NCBI GenBank assembly: GCA_036480015.1
Contig: JAZGFZ010000051.1
Span: 6,659-70,658 of the forward strand
DNA length: 64,000 bases
Source of the DNA: Algisphaera sp036480015
GTDB lineage: Bacteria; Planctomycetota; Phycisphaerae; Phycisphaerales; Phycisphaeraceae
Direction of reading: 5' to 3'
Below the pieces are notes generated by a model that was not told where the DNA came from, did no database searches, and saw only the letters and a list, made by a program, of their open reading frames with translations. The position numbers were made by a program, and so were the translations under genes. Positions 17,363 to 28,759 of this stretch are shown here, in pieces (the first letter of the stretch is position 1; each line of letters starts with the position of its first letter).

Positions 17363-18499
17363 ATGGCCGAGCAAAGTGACTACGCAGGCACCGCAGCTGA
17401 AATTCAAACCATTGAAGCCCCGCAGCTGGACTATTTGCCTCCGCGTATGAAAGGCACACCTCCCAAGATTGGCCTCATTGGCTGTGGCGGCATCACCGAG
17501 CAACACCTTATTGCCTACCGCGATGCAGGCTACGACGTCGTGGCCATGTCTGACAAAAAAATCGAACGCGCACAAGGCCGACGCGATGAGTTTTTCCCCA
17601 ACGCAAAGGTTTATGAGAAATACGCCGATCTTCTCGCCGACCCGAGAATCGTCGTCGTTGATATCGCGACCCACCCTGCCGAACGCGCCCCGCTTATTCG
17701 CCAAGCCATTCTTGCAGGCAAACATGTGCTCAGTCAAAAGCCCTTTGTTGTAGACCTTAAGCTTGGCAAAGAACTCGCCGACCTCGCCGACAAACAAGGT
17801 GTCAAACTCGCAGTCAATCAAAATGGCCGGTGGGCCCCCCATGTTTCCTACATGCGTCAAGCAATCAACGCGGGCCTCATCGGCGATGTCACGAGCATCA
17901 CCACCACAGTTGCATGGAATCACAATTGGACCAAAGACACACCCTTCAACAATATCCCGCACTTGCTTCTGTACGATTTTGCGATTCATTGGTTCGATAT
18001 GGCCAATTGCTACATGACCGGACGCAAGGCCGAGCGTATCTACGCAGCCACCCGCAACCTTATTGGTCAAGAAGCCCGGCCCGACTTGGGCGGCGCGATC
18101 ACCATCGAATACCCCGACGCACTGGTGTCGATGCACTTTGACGCCAACACCCGCCATGGTCCGCGTGATGAAACCCTGATCGTTGGCACCAAGGGCGCGC
18201 TCCACAGCCAAGGCCCCGATCTCACCAACCAAACCCTCACCCTCACCACCGAGCAAGGCCAGGCCTTCCCCGACCTTCAAGGTGCATGGTTTTCCGCTGG
18301 ATTTGACGGCACCATGAGTGAGTTGTTGGTGGCCATCGAAGAAGATCGCCAGCCCAGCAACAATCCGCGACACAACATGGACAGCCTAGCGCTGGCCTTC
18401 GCCGCCATGGACAGCGCTCAAAAAGGCCAGCCCGTAACAGCCGGGTCAGTCACCCAGATGCACGATGACTGGCTTGCTTACCCTGAATCACCTGCTTAA
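17363..18499 (+). CDS. Gfo/Idh/MocA-family oxidoreductase with QKP motif
   Basis: 378-aa second family member. Clear Rossmann start IGLIGCGGITEQHLIAYRDAGYDVVAMSD near residue 35 after an acidic N-terminal extension. The usual EKP is QKP (LSQKPFVVDL), seen in some functional members; NQNGRWAPH and HWFDMANC lie in the substrate domain. AAGGAT is well placed before ATG 17363. It closes the apparent operon. Two Gfo/Idh enzymes plus a TIM-barrel protein recall keto-sugar routes in which one dehydrogenase oxidises and another re-reduces (inference). Confidence 0.85.
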   Translation: MAEQSDYAGTAAEIQTIEAPQLDYLPPRMKGTPPKIGLIGCGGITEQHLIAYRDAGYDVVAMSDKKIERAQGRRDEFFPNAKVYEKYADLLADPRIVVVDIATHPAERAPLIRQAILAGKHVLSQKPFVVDLKLGKELADLADKQGVKLAVNQNGRWAPHVSYMRQAINAGLIGDVTSITTTVAWNHNWTKDTPFNNIPHLLLYDFAIHWFDMANCYMTGRKAERIYAATRNLIGQEARPDLGGAITIEYPDALVSMHFDANTRHGPRDETLIVGTKGALHSQGPDLTNQTLTLTTEQGQAFPDLQGAWFSAGFDGTMSELLVAIEEDRQPSNNPRHNMDSLALAFAAMDSAQKGQPVTAGSVTQMHDDWLAYPESPA

Positions 18500-18570
18500 A
18501 AAAGACTTCAGCAAGTAAAATGAACTTGAGCCAAGCCTGCAAGAGACACACGTCACCTACACTCTTGCCC

Positions 18571-19416
18571 ATGGCTTTGTCACTTCATTTTTTAGGCACG
18601 GGCACCAGTGCAGGCGTTCCCATGATCGGCTGCCCGTGCGATGTGTGTCAGTCAGACGACCCGCGCGATCAGCGTGATCGGCCCGGTGTGTTGGTGGCGT
18701 GGGATGACCCTGCTTTAACGTTAGACCCCAAGCACATCACGTTTAACGCCGCGCAAAAAAACCGTCGGCAAGTGCTCATCGACGCCACGCCCGATTTACG
18801 ACACCAAGCGTTACGCGCCAAATTGAGCTATTTGGATGCCGTATTCATCACCCACTCACACGTCGACCACGTGTTTGGGCTCGATGACTTGCGCCGTTTT
18901 AACGCTGTGATGGATGCCCCGCTAGAGGTTTACGCCGAGCCCAACACCCATGCGGAAATGGAGCGCATGTTCCAACACATTTTTCAATCCCATCGCAACG
19001 TGAATGATTCTTTTGTGGCCCGGCTGAACCCCATGACGCTTGAACCCGCCAAGCCCATTGTGTTACACGGCGCAACCTTCACCCCCCTGCGTCTCATGCA
19101 CGGCCGATTGCCCATCGTGGGTTTCCGCGTCGATTTCAATGGAACGTCATTGGCTTACTGCACTGACGTTTCGCATATTCCACCCGAAACGTATCCCTTG
19201 CTCGAAAACCTTGACGTGCTGGTGATTGATGCACTGCGTTACCGCCACCACCCCACCCACCTCACCATCGACCAAGCGTTGGAAGTGATTGACCAACTCA
19301 AACCCAAGCAATCATTCTTCACCCACATCGCTCATGATGTCAAACATGCCGACCTTGCCCAACACCTGCCGCGCGGTGTGGCCCCTGCTTACGATGGCCT
19401 CTGCGTCACGCTTTAA
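18571..19416 (+). CDS. PhnP-like metallo-beta-lactamase phosphodiesterase
   Basis: About 281-aa MBL-fold hydrolase similar to PhnP, which opens 5-phosphoribosyl 1,2-cyclic phosphate, though many homologues lie outside phosphonate loci. Key features: start MALSLHFLGTGTSAGVP, structural-zinc cysteines Cys21, Cys23 and Cys26 exactly as in PhnP, and ITHSHVDHVFGLDD as the active-site motif. ATG 18571 gives the canonical N-terminus; an in-frame ATG at 18520 adds an unlikely leader. No phn genes are nearby. It probably belongs to housekeeping rather than to the operon upstream. Confidence 0.86.
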   Translation: MALSLHFLGTGTSAGVPMIGCPCDVCQSDDPRDQRDRPGVLVAWDDPALTLDPKHITFNAAQKNRRQVLIDATPDLRHQALRAKLSYLDAVFITHSHVDHVFGLDDLRRFNAVMDAPLEVYAEPNTHAEMERMFQHIFQSHRNVNDSFVARLNPMTLEPAKPIVLHGATFTPLRLMHGRLPIVGFRVDFNGTSLAYCTDVSHIPPETYPLLENLDVLVIDALRYRHHPTHLTIDQALEVIDQLKPKQSFFTHIAHDVKHADLAQHLPRGVAPAYDGLCVTL

Positions 19417-19516
19417 CTTCAGGTCGGTTCTTTATTAAAAGCACCTCCTGCATGGCGGGCCACTCTGGCTAAAATAGCGTCACCCATACAATATTCACCC
19501 ACGCCATTGATTCCCA

Positions 19517-20763
19517 TTGAAACCTCGCCCCCTTGTTGTTGTCGGCTTACTGCTCACGCTCATTCTGGCTTCCGCCGTGGGCTGGCGTTTTTGGGCCCTG
19601 TCCGCGTCTTCTCAAACCCAGGCTCCGGGAAACCACACCAAACGCGCCATTCCTGTTGAAGCGGCCGACGTCATCAGCCGCTCTCTCGAAGAAAGCCGCA
19701 CCTTCAGCGGAACCTTGGAAGCCGCGGCCACTTTTCGCGTGGCTCCCAAAGTGGGCGGGCGTATCAAACAACTCAACGTCAACTTGGCCGATTCGGTTGC
19801 CAACGGCGCCGTGGTGGCGGTGTTGGATTCTGCCGAATACGCCCAAGACGTTGCCCAAGCCCAAGCCAATCTTGCCGTGGTTCAGGCCGCCGTGGTTCAA
19901 GCCCAAGGCGAACAAGAAATTGCCGCACGAACTTTTCATCGCCAATCCACTTTGCGTGACCAAGGCGTGGTGTCCGATGCGCAGCTTGACACTGTGCGTA
20001 GCGAACAGCTCGCCAGTGCCTCCGCCTTGCAAGTGGCTCAAGCTCAAGTGCTGCGAGCCCAAGCCGCACTCGAAACCGCAGGCATTCGCTTGCGTTACAC
20101 GCAAGTCACCGCCACGTGGAATGAACCTGCCGGCCCCCGAGTGGTGGCCCGACGTCTGGTGCAAGAAGGCGACACCGTGGCGGCCAACGCCGATCTATTT
20201 GAGATTGTTGCACTCAACCCCTTAACGGCCATCCTTAACGTCGATGAGCGGGCTTACTCCACCATTGCAGCCGGGCAACCTGTTGTACTGCAAACCAACG
20301 CCTTTCCGGGGCGTCACTTTCCGGCCACCGTGTCCCGTGTGTCACCCATTTTTGAAACCACCTCACGCCAAGCCCGCGTCGAACTTACCGTGCCCAATGC
20401 CGATGCCGCCCTCAAACCCGGCATGTTCATTCAAGCTCACGCCACACTGCGTCGCATCTCAAATGCCTTGGTCGTTCCTGAAGGCGCCCTCTTTCGGCGT
20501 CACAACCAATCGGCGGTTTTCGCAATCACCCCCAGTGATGACGCTGAAAACACCTCAGATGCGACGGTTCGCTTGATTTTCGTTGAAACAGGTATTCGCA
20601 ACAAAGGGCACGTTCAGCTCATCGGCACAAACCTCAAGCCTTCCGAACGCGTCATCACGTTGGGGCAACCTTTGCTTGAAGACAGCTCTTTGGTTCGTGT
20701 CATAGGCGATGTGGCAGGTCCGCCACTTCCCACCAATGCGACGCTTCACGCGGAGCCGGCACA

Positions 20764-20767
<4 letters not shown>
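19517..20767 (+). CDS. RND efflux periplasmic adaptor (membrane fusion protein)
   Basis: 416-aa adaptor linking an inner-membrane RND pump to an outer-membrane channel. A single N-terminal membrane anchor (about residues 5-27) is followed by the biotinyl-lipoyl half motif, a coiled-coil hairpin rich in Gln/Ala (about 95-190) and beta-barrel segments ending in FRRHNQSAVF. The start is TTG at 19517, inferred because it keeps the full anchor; no clear ribosome-binding site. The stop overlaps the pump gene start (TTGA). First gene of a three-gene efflux operon. Confidence 0.88.
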
Positions 20768-23870
<3,103 letters not shown>

Positions 23871-23874
<4 letters not shown>

Positions 23875-25517
23875 AGCGTCTTTCCTCTCGACCCTTTATG
23901 ACGTCTTTTCACAGGGCAACATTGTGCTTGTTTACCCTTGCGCTTTCTGCTTGCCTTGCCCCAGAACGCTCGCCTTTTTTACATCCCCGCTGGGAACAAG
24001 CCCTCGATCACGCCGAACGCAACGCCCCTGCACGTGACATTCCCACCCTCCAATCCGGTGCTTTACCTCCGGCCACACTCTCTCCAATTCCCTCGGGCCC
24101 CCTCGAGCTTTCGGTAGAAGAAACCACCCAATTCGCACTGGCCCGCAACCCCGAACTCACCGTCGCCCAACTCGAACCCGTCATCGCCGGGGCCTACCAA
24201 CTCATCGAACGTGGTGTTTTTGACCCTGAAGCCTTTGCTGAATTACGCACATCGTCCACCACCACCCGCGAAACCGACCGTGGCACGGGTGGTCAATTCA
24301 GCGTCGATTTCCGCAACCTTTCTGCGGGCGGTGGCGTGCGACAAAACTTGCCCCACGGCACCCGCCTTCAAGCCGAAGTCACCACCGACCGCGACATATC
24401 CAACCGCACCCCCGAACAACAAGAAGCACGACTTCGGCTCAGCATCACCCAGCAGCTTCTTCGCGGTGCAGGCCCCGTGGCCAACCTGGCCCGCGTCCAC
24501 CAAGCCCAACTGACCACCGAGGCCTCGGTCTATGAACTGCGCGGCTATGTCGAACATTTTGTGGCCCAAGTTGAATCGGCCTACTGGCGTTATGGCTTGG
24601 CCGGTGAACGCATCGCTATTTTTGAACGCACCCTTGACGTTGCCCGCCGTCAACGCGACGACACAGAACAACGCATTGCCGTGGGGCTTTTGCCTGAAAC
24701 CCAAGCCGCCGCCGCCCGGGCCGAAGTCGCCCGTCATGAGCAAGCACTCATCGACGCACGCAGCGACCTTGAATCGCAGCGGTTGCAATTGTTACGCCGC
24801 ATGGGCGTCACAGGCCCCAACGCCATGGATCGCGCCCTCATCACCCGTTACGCCAACGACATCAACCCCGCGCCCATCACCCAACTTTCCGATCGCATTG
24901 CACTGGCCGCCATCCACCGCCCCGATTTGGCCGAGGCCCAACTGCGTTTAGAGCAAAACCGGCTTGAAACCTTAATCACGCAAAACGGATTGCTTCCACG
25001 GCTTGAAGTGTTTGCCGCATTCGACCAAACTGGATTTTCCGACCGTCTTGACGATGCTTTTGGCAACCTCAATGGCGACACCCATCGCCTGACAGGAGGC
25101 GTACGCTTTAGTCAATGGCTCGACAACGATGCTGCCCGGGGCCGCGACCGCATTGCATTTGCCACCCGCCGCCAAGGGGCCGCTGCGGTGAACAATCTCA
25201 AACAGCTCATCGAACTCGAAGTACGCCTCGCCGCCAACGAAGCCCAGCGGGCCCGCCAACAAATCACCGCCTCACGCACCACCCGTGAACTCGAAGAAAA
25301 AGTCGCCCAAGCCGAACAAAAACGTTTCAATGCGGGCAGTGGTACCGCACTGCTTGTGGCCCAAGCCCAGCGCGATTTGTTGGCCGCCCAAATAGCCCAA
25401 GCCCAAGCCGTGGTGGCCTGGCGGCTGGCCCTCGTCGAGCTTTACCGAGCCGAAGGCACCCTGCTCGAACGTCGCGGCATTGTGATTGAAACAACCACCC
25501 CTGCGGATGACTTTTAA
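23871..25517 (+). CDS. TolC-family outer-membrane efflux lipoprotein
   Basis: 548-aa outer-membrane factor that completes the efflux system. The signal peptide ends in the lipobox LSAC (about residues 29-32), so the mature protein is likely lipid-anchored. Two long Gln/Ala/Arg-rich coiled-coil repeats of the OEP domain are visible (about 230-310 and 430-520). Start GTG 23871 overlaps the pump stop. The C-terminus overlaps by four bases the end of a convergent minus-strand gene. Confidence 0.87.
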
Positions 25518-26179
25518 GCCACATTCTTTTTTAGGGGCGCCGTGTCTTCCAGCACCCAGGCGGGAGTTAGCGCCAAGTGCGTTTCCACCATGGCCACCCG
25601 TGCGTTATGAAAGCGCCAACTTAAAAGTTGAAACCCCACACCCACCACCGCCACCACCCCATAAAAGAAAATCATCAGTTGCTGAATCATGGCACTCATA
25701 CCGCCCAGCACGTTTTCTAACTCAGGGGTTGATTCCAAAATTTGATCGTAGCGTCCTTCACCCCGAAGCGAAGCCAACACATTTAACGCGCAATACACCC
25801 CAATGACCGCCCCCAACAAAAGCTGATTGCGTGCAAGCAATGTCGCGCCCGCCGGTTCAAGGCGACGCAGCGCCGCGCGGCCCCGAAACTCCAGCGTTGC
25901 GGTGACGCCCAGTCCCACCACCAGTAAAAAACTTCCCAAAGAGCCAAACATGCCCGGCAATGAAAGCACCCCCATCACCACCAAACCCCATGCACTGAAA
26001 TGAGCCCACCCCGCCGCACGGTCAATGGGTTTCCGCCGGTCTGCCGCAGCACGCAACGCATCCCGAGACGCCTGCTGAGCCTTCTCCAAAGAAACCTCTT
26101 TGGACTCCTTGGAATCCAACGCATCACCAGGCATCTCAAACGACAACCCCGGCACTTCGGTTTCTTGCATCACGCGCAT
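25514..26179 (-). CDS. Unknown four-helix membrane protein
   Basis: 221-aa protein I do not recognise. Residues 1-55 are polar and probably cytoplasmic, with Ala/Lys/Arg repeats; about 60-100 hold two hydrophobic segments, about 118-138 a third and 165-190 a fourth. A short charged tail follows. Tail-to-tail overlap of four bases with the TolC gene. Codon use is like its neighbours. No motif suggests a function. Confidence 0.7.
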   Translation of the reverse strand: MRVMQETEVPGLSFEMPGDALDSKESKEVSLEKAQQASRDALRAAADRRKPIDRAAGWAHFSAWGLVVMGVLSLPGMFGSLGSFLLVVGLGVTATLEFRGRAALRRLEPAGATLLARNQLLLGAVIGVYCALNVLASLRGEGRYDQILESTPELENVLGGMSAMIQQLMIFFYGVVAVVGVGFQLLSWRFHNARVAMVETHLALTPAWVLEDTAPLKKNVA

Positions 26180-26217
26180 AAGGCCTTATCGGCCAAGGAT
26201 GGCCGACTATTTAAGTG

Positions 26218-26437
26218 GTAACCATTCACAGGTTTCAGGAGGATGCCTGTGGGGTCATGCGAAGGAAAATCAACCGCCAAGGGGGCAAGTGAGGGAGCCA
26301 AGGAAGGCAAAAAAGAAAATCGAAACGCCCTTCAGAAAGCGTCTTTTTAGCCCTACAGTCCTTGCCTTCCTTGGCGTTCTTGGCTGCCTTGGCGGTAAAA
26401 ATCTTCTTGCGAATTGTGATCGGCGACAAAAGAGGAA
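26218..26437. repeat. Dispersed palindromic repeat, copy C
   Basis: Starts with GTAACCATTCAC (26218-26229). Left arm from 26272 (ACCGCCAAGGGGGCAAGTGA...) nearly equals the reverse complement of copy B's right arm; right arm ends GGCGGT at 26396, and the flank to 26437 matches copy B. A near-perfect 19-nt palindrome centred on AGGAACGGTTCCT follows at about 26441-26460. The 286-bp gap holds no gene. Confidence 0.75.
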
Positions 26438-26465
26438 ATTATTTAGGAACGGTTCCTAAATACAG

Positions 26466-27005
26466 TCAAGCACGATCAACCGATTCAGCGCCATCCGAAT
26501 CCAACTTGCCCAACCCAAACGCCACCAATACGATCACCGACACCAACCCCAAAACACACAATCCCGCTCCCGGAATGGCCACCCAATCCAGCGATTCCTT
26601 TGCCGCATGCGTGCTGCCCAGCCCCGGCGCTTTCAATCCGGCCAACAGCCAATAAACGCTATACACCAACCCGCCTAAGCCCAATGCCGTGGCGGTGAGC
26701 CATCTCCATCGCATACGCCCTCCCGGCAACGCGGCAATCAACAGCACCATGACCAAGCCTGATGTACCCAAACCATTGGCATGTAAATGTGCCCGCTTAA
26801 AATAAACCCAGCTTTTGCGAACCACCTTGTTCATCGCCGCTTCATCACCCCCGTACACCGTGTCCAACACCGCCTGCCCTTGGCTAGCCAAATGGCCTTT
26901 CAAGGTGTCTTCGGCCACACCAAAAGTAATCCCCAGCCCAAAACCAAAAGCCAATGTCACCAAGCAAAGAAGCAGTGCGATTTTAAAGTGGATAAGGTTT
27001 TTCAT
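26466..27005 (-). CDS. Unknown membrane protein with HLH motif
   Basis: 179-aa protein, not recognised. Four hydrophobic segments at roughly residues 8-30, 80-100, 107-127 and 145-165. Between the first and second lies a periplasm-sized loop ending RAHLHANGLGTSG; the two His near a helix start could bind a metal or haem but this is only suggestion. Flanked by repeat copies on both sides. Normal codon use. Confidence 0.65.
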   Translation of the reverse strand: MKNLIHFKIALLLCLVTLAFGFGLGITFGVAEDTLKGHLASQGQAVLDTVYGGDEAAMNKVVRKSWVYFKRAHLHANGLGTSGLVMVLLIAALPGGRMRWRWLTATALGLGGLVYSVYWLLAGLKAPGLGSTHAAKESLDWVAIPGAGLCVLGLVSVIVLVAFGLGKLDSDGAESVDRA

Positions 27006-27086
27006 GCCTTTAAGTATGGCACATTTACTTTCGATCGACCTGCCGCCTGTAATCCGCCGCCACCGTACAGCATTGCCTCACCACGC

Positions 27087-27171
27087 GTAACCATTCGCGG
27101 GTTTTTGACCATCCTCCTTGAAGCCAATACCTACGTCGAAAAACCTCAAAGCAGAACCGCCAAGTGACTGT
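27087..27171. repeat. Dispersed repeat fragment left of IS110
   Basis: GTAACCATTCGCGGGTTTTTGACCATCCTCC-like start is the same as copy A's left end (up to 20 nt: GTTTTTGACCATCCTCC). It runs to AACCGCCAAGTGACTGT at 27157-27171, the beginning of the 9-nt-unit arm, then stops matching, as if interrupted by the insertion sequence. Confidence 0.6.
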
Positions 27172-27194
27172 GTTCCCGTCAAGCATAAAACACC

Positions 27195-28202
27195 TCAAAT
27201 TTTTGTGTCCCCGTGGCCTGCCGCGGCGGCGGGTAGATCCGCTTCAAGGGCCAGATAGTGCTGACGCATCAGTGTGTTGAGTTGGATCAAGAACCGACGC
27301 ATCACCGCAATCTGGGCCACCTGTGTTGGTTTGCCACGCTTACGCAATGACTGATAAACGTCATATAACGCAGATCCTTTCCGGGTGTTGCTTAGGTTGG
27401 CCATGTACAACGCGGATCTCACATCTTTTCGACCGCCACGAATCGAACGGCGGCCGGTCTTGGAGCCCGAATCTCTCGCGAAGCAAGCAACCCCTACCAG
27501 GGAGGCGATTCGCTTGCGATTAACCTTGCCCAACTCAGGCAGTCCCACGATCAGGGCCACCGCCGTCTTGCGACCCACGCCGCGCTGAGATTCAAGCAAC
27601 TCAAGCTTGGCTTTGAGCTGATCGTCTGCAAGCAACAAAGCCTCGATTTTCTTCCCGTACGTCTCCATCAAGTGGTTTTTTTGCTTAATGCTTCGACGTA
27701 CCTCGGCCATCATGGGTTTCTCCCAGTCGTGGTTGCTGAACTCGAGTTTTCCAAGCCGACATTGCTCTGCAATTCGGTCTTTCATCAATTGTTGGCAGCG
27801 TTTACGCAACGCTTCAATTTCATATTGCTGCTCGGTTTCGGGCTTGCAGGGATGAATGTTTTGAGCCTGAGCGCCGTAAAGGGCCAAAACCTGGGCATCT
27901 ATCCGATCGGTTTTAGCGGTAAAGCCGTGGGCGTTGGCAAAATACCGAACGCGTCGAGGCTGGGCGAGATGGACTTCTAGCCCTGCCTCACGCAGCGCCG
28001 TCAAAATCCGGCATTCATAACCCCCGGTGGCCTCGATGACCACCAATTCAACCTGTTGCTGTTTGAGGTCTTGGGCAAGGCGTTTGGCGGACTCCGGGGT
28101 ATTGTCATGGCGTTTTTCCAGGTGTGGTTTGGGCCAGAACGCGATGTCCAAATGCATCTTGGAGATATCGATTCCAGCAGTACGAGAGTATGATGTGGCC
28201 AT
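27195..28202 (-). CDS. IS110-family transposase (DEDD recombinase)
   Basis: 335-aa recombinase. The N-terminal RuvC-like DEDD domain shows GIDISKMHLDIA, VVIEATGGYE and AKTDRIDAQVLA; the C-terminal Tnp_20 domain shows a helix-hairpin-like GVGRKTAVALIVGLPELG and a conserved serine region in RRSIRGGRKDVR. The frame is intact, so the element may still be active. It cuts and joins DNA as a tetramer guided, in studied members, by an element-encoded bridge RNA. The last codons overlap the left 23-nt inverted repeat. Confidence 0.93.
   Translation of the reverse strand: MATSYSRTAGIDISKMHLDIAFWPKPHLEKRHDNTPESAKRLAQDLKQQQVELVVIEATGGYECRILTALREAGLEVHLAQPRRVRYFANAHGFTAKTDRIDAQVLALYGAQAQNIHPCKPETEQQYEIEALRKRCQQLMKDRIAEQCRLGKLEFSNHDWEKPMMAEVRRSIKQKNHLMETYGKKIEALLLADDQLKAKLELLESQRGVGRKTAVALIVGLPELGKVNRKRIASLVGVACFARDSGSKTGRRSIRGGRKDVRSALYMANLSNTRKGSALYDVYQSLRKRGKPTQVAQIAVMRRFLIQLNTLMRQHYLALEADLPAAAAGHGDTKI
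27211..27233 (+). repeat. 23-nt inverted repeat, left copy
   Basis: CCGTGGCCTGCCGCGGCGGC plus GGG; reverse complement of 28394-28416 with one mismatch. It lies within the 3' end of the transposase gene, encoding part of the Ala-rich tail. Confidence 0.8.
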
Positions 28203-28265
28203 TGCGGTTCCTGTCTTATTAACGAGCGCGGAAACAAAGCCTGCTCAAGTGACTGTACGGAAGGA

Positions 28266-28394
28266 GCCGTGAAGACCGACGGGTGTCCCAACTTCGTGAC
28301 GAACATGACCTAGGTCGTGTTCCGGACGCAAACGGACGCCCCGCCGGACGGTCCCCACTCTGATGCATTCGGAGTGGGGTTTTTTCTTCACGGC
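28266..28394 (-). ncRNA. Candidate bridge RNA region of the IS110 element
   Basis: A closing stem GCCGTGAAGA (28266-28275) / TCTTCACGGC (28385-28394) encloses three further hairpins: AACATGAC/GTCGTGTT with loop CTAG (28302-28321), a CCGGACG/GCCGG region (about 28322-28346), and CCCCACTC/GAGTGGGG (28353-28379) followed on the plus strand by six T. It sits upstream of the transposase, where IS110-group elements encode bridge RNA. Strand and ends are inferred. Confidence 0.45.
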
Positions 28395-28416
28395 CCGCCG
28401 CCACGGCAGGCCACGG
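28394..28416 (-). repeat. 23-nt inverted repeat, right copy
   Basis: CCCGCCGCCACGGCAGGCCA plus CGG, 22 of 23 positions complementary to the left copy at 27211-27233. Confidence 0.8.
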
Positions 28417-28430
28417 TAATAGACTAATAA

Positions 28431-28738
28431 GGCGCAAAGGCACGAAGGAAAGCGAAGCATGAACAACCAAGTCGCCAAGAACGCCAAGGAAGGCAGAGTA
28501 TGTCGGGACGGTCGGGACTGTTGGGAATGTCGGGCTAAAGAGACGCTTTCTGAGGGGCGATTCTCAATCGCCTTAATTTGATTTCCTCACGCATACCAAG
28601 GCAGAAAAATAACGTTTTTACTTTTCTTTTTTGCCTTCCTTGGCGTCTTGGCGCCTTGGCGTAAAATATCTTTCCAGAGACAACTTGCCCATTGCGCGTC
28701 AACGCAAACATCCCCCTGAAAACCCTGTGAACGGTTAC
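28431..28738. repeat. Dispersed palindromic repeat, copy D
   Basis: Begins with CGCAAAGGCACGAAGG, then the arm AACCAAGTCGCCAAGAACGC... (28463-28495), four 9-nt units of the type GTCGGGACG at about 28502-28537, and the right arm GCCTTCCTTGGCGTCTTGG... (28630-28660), ending with GTGAACGGTTAC at 28727-28738. No gene in this 557-bp gap; an upstream extension of the ccsA frame into it is translation of repeat. Confidence 0.7.
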
Positions 28739-28759
28739 ACCCCACACCCCATATACCCA

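Larger units (their letters stand above)
27172..28416 (-). mobile_element. IS110-family insertion sequence (borders approximate)
   Basis: One transposase gene on the minus strand with about 23 bases after its stop and a structured non-coding region of about 210 bp before its start, the usual IS110 plan. CAAGTGACTGT occurs at 27161-27171 and again at 28246-28256, and a 23-nt imperfect inverted repeat sits at 27211-27233 and 28394-28416; the two imply different outer borders and I cannot decide between them. It lies inside the dispersed repeat cluster, in line with IS110 relatives that prefer repetitive palindromes. Confidence 0.7.

Noticed and set aside
8325..18499. Known inositol or trehalose (thu) operon
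   Set aside because: No iolB/iolC/iolD-type or ABC-transporter genes and too many unrelated enzyme families; the match is only partial.
28631..28759. Upstream extension of the ccsA reading frame
   Set aside because: The extra 43 residues are the translation of a dispersed repeat arm; ATG 28760 directly precedes the signal segment.
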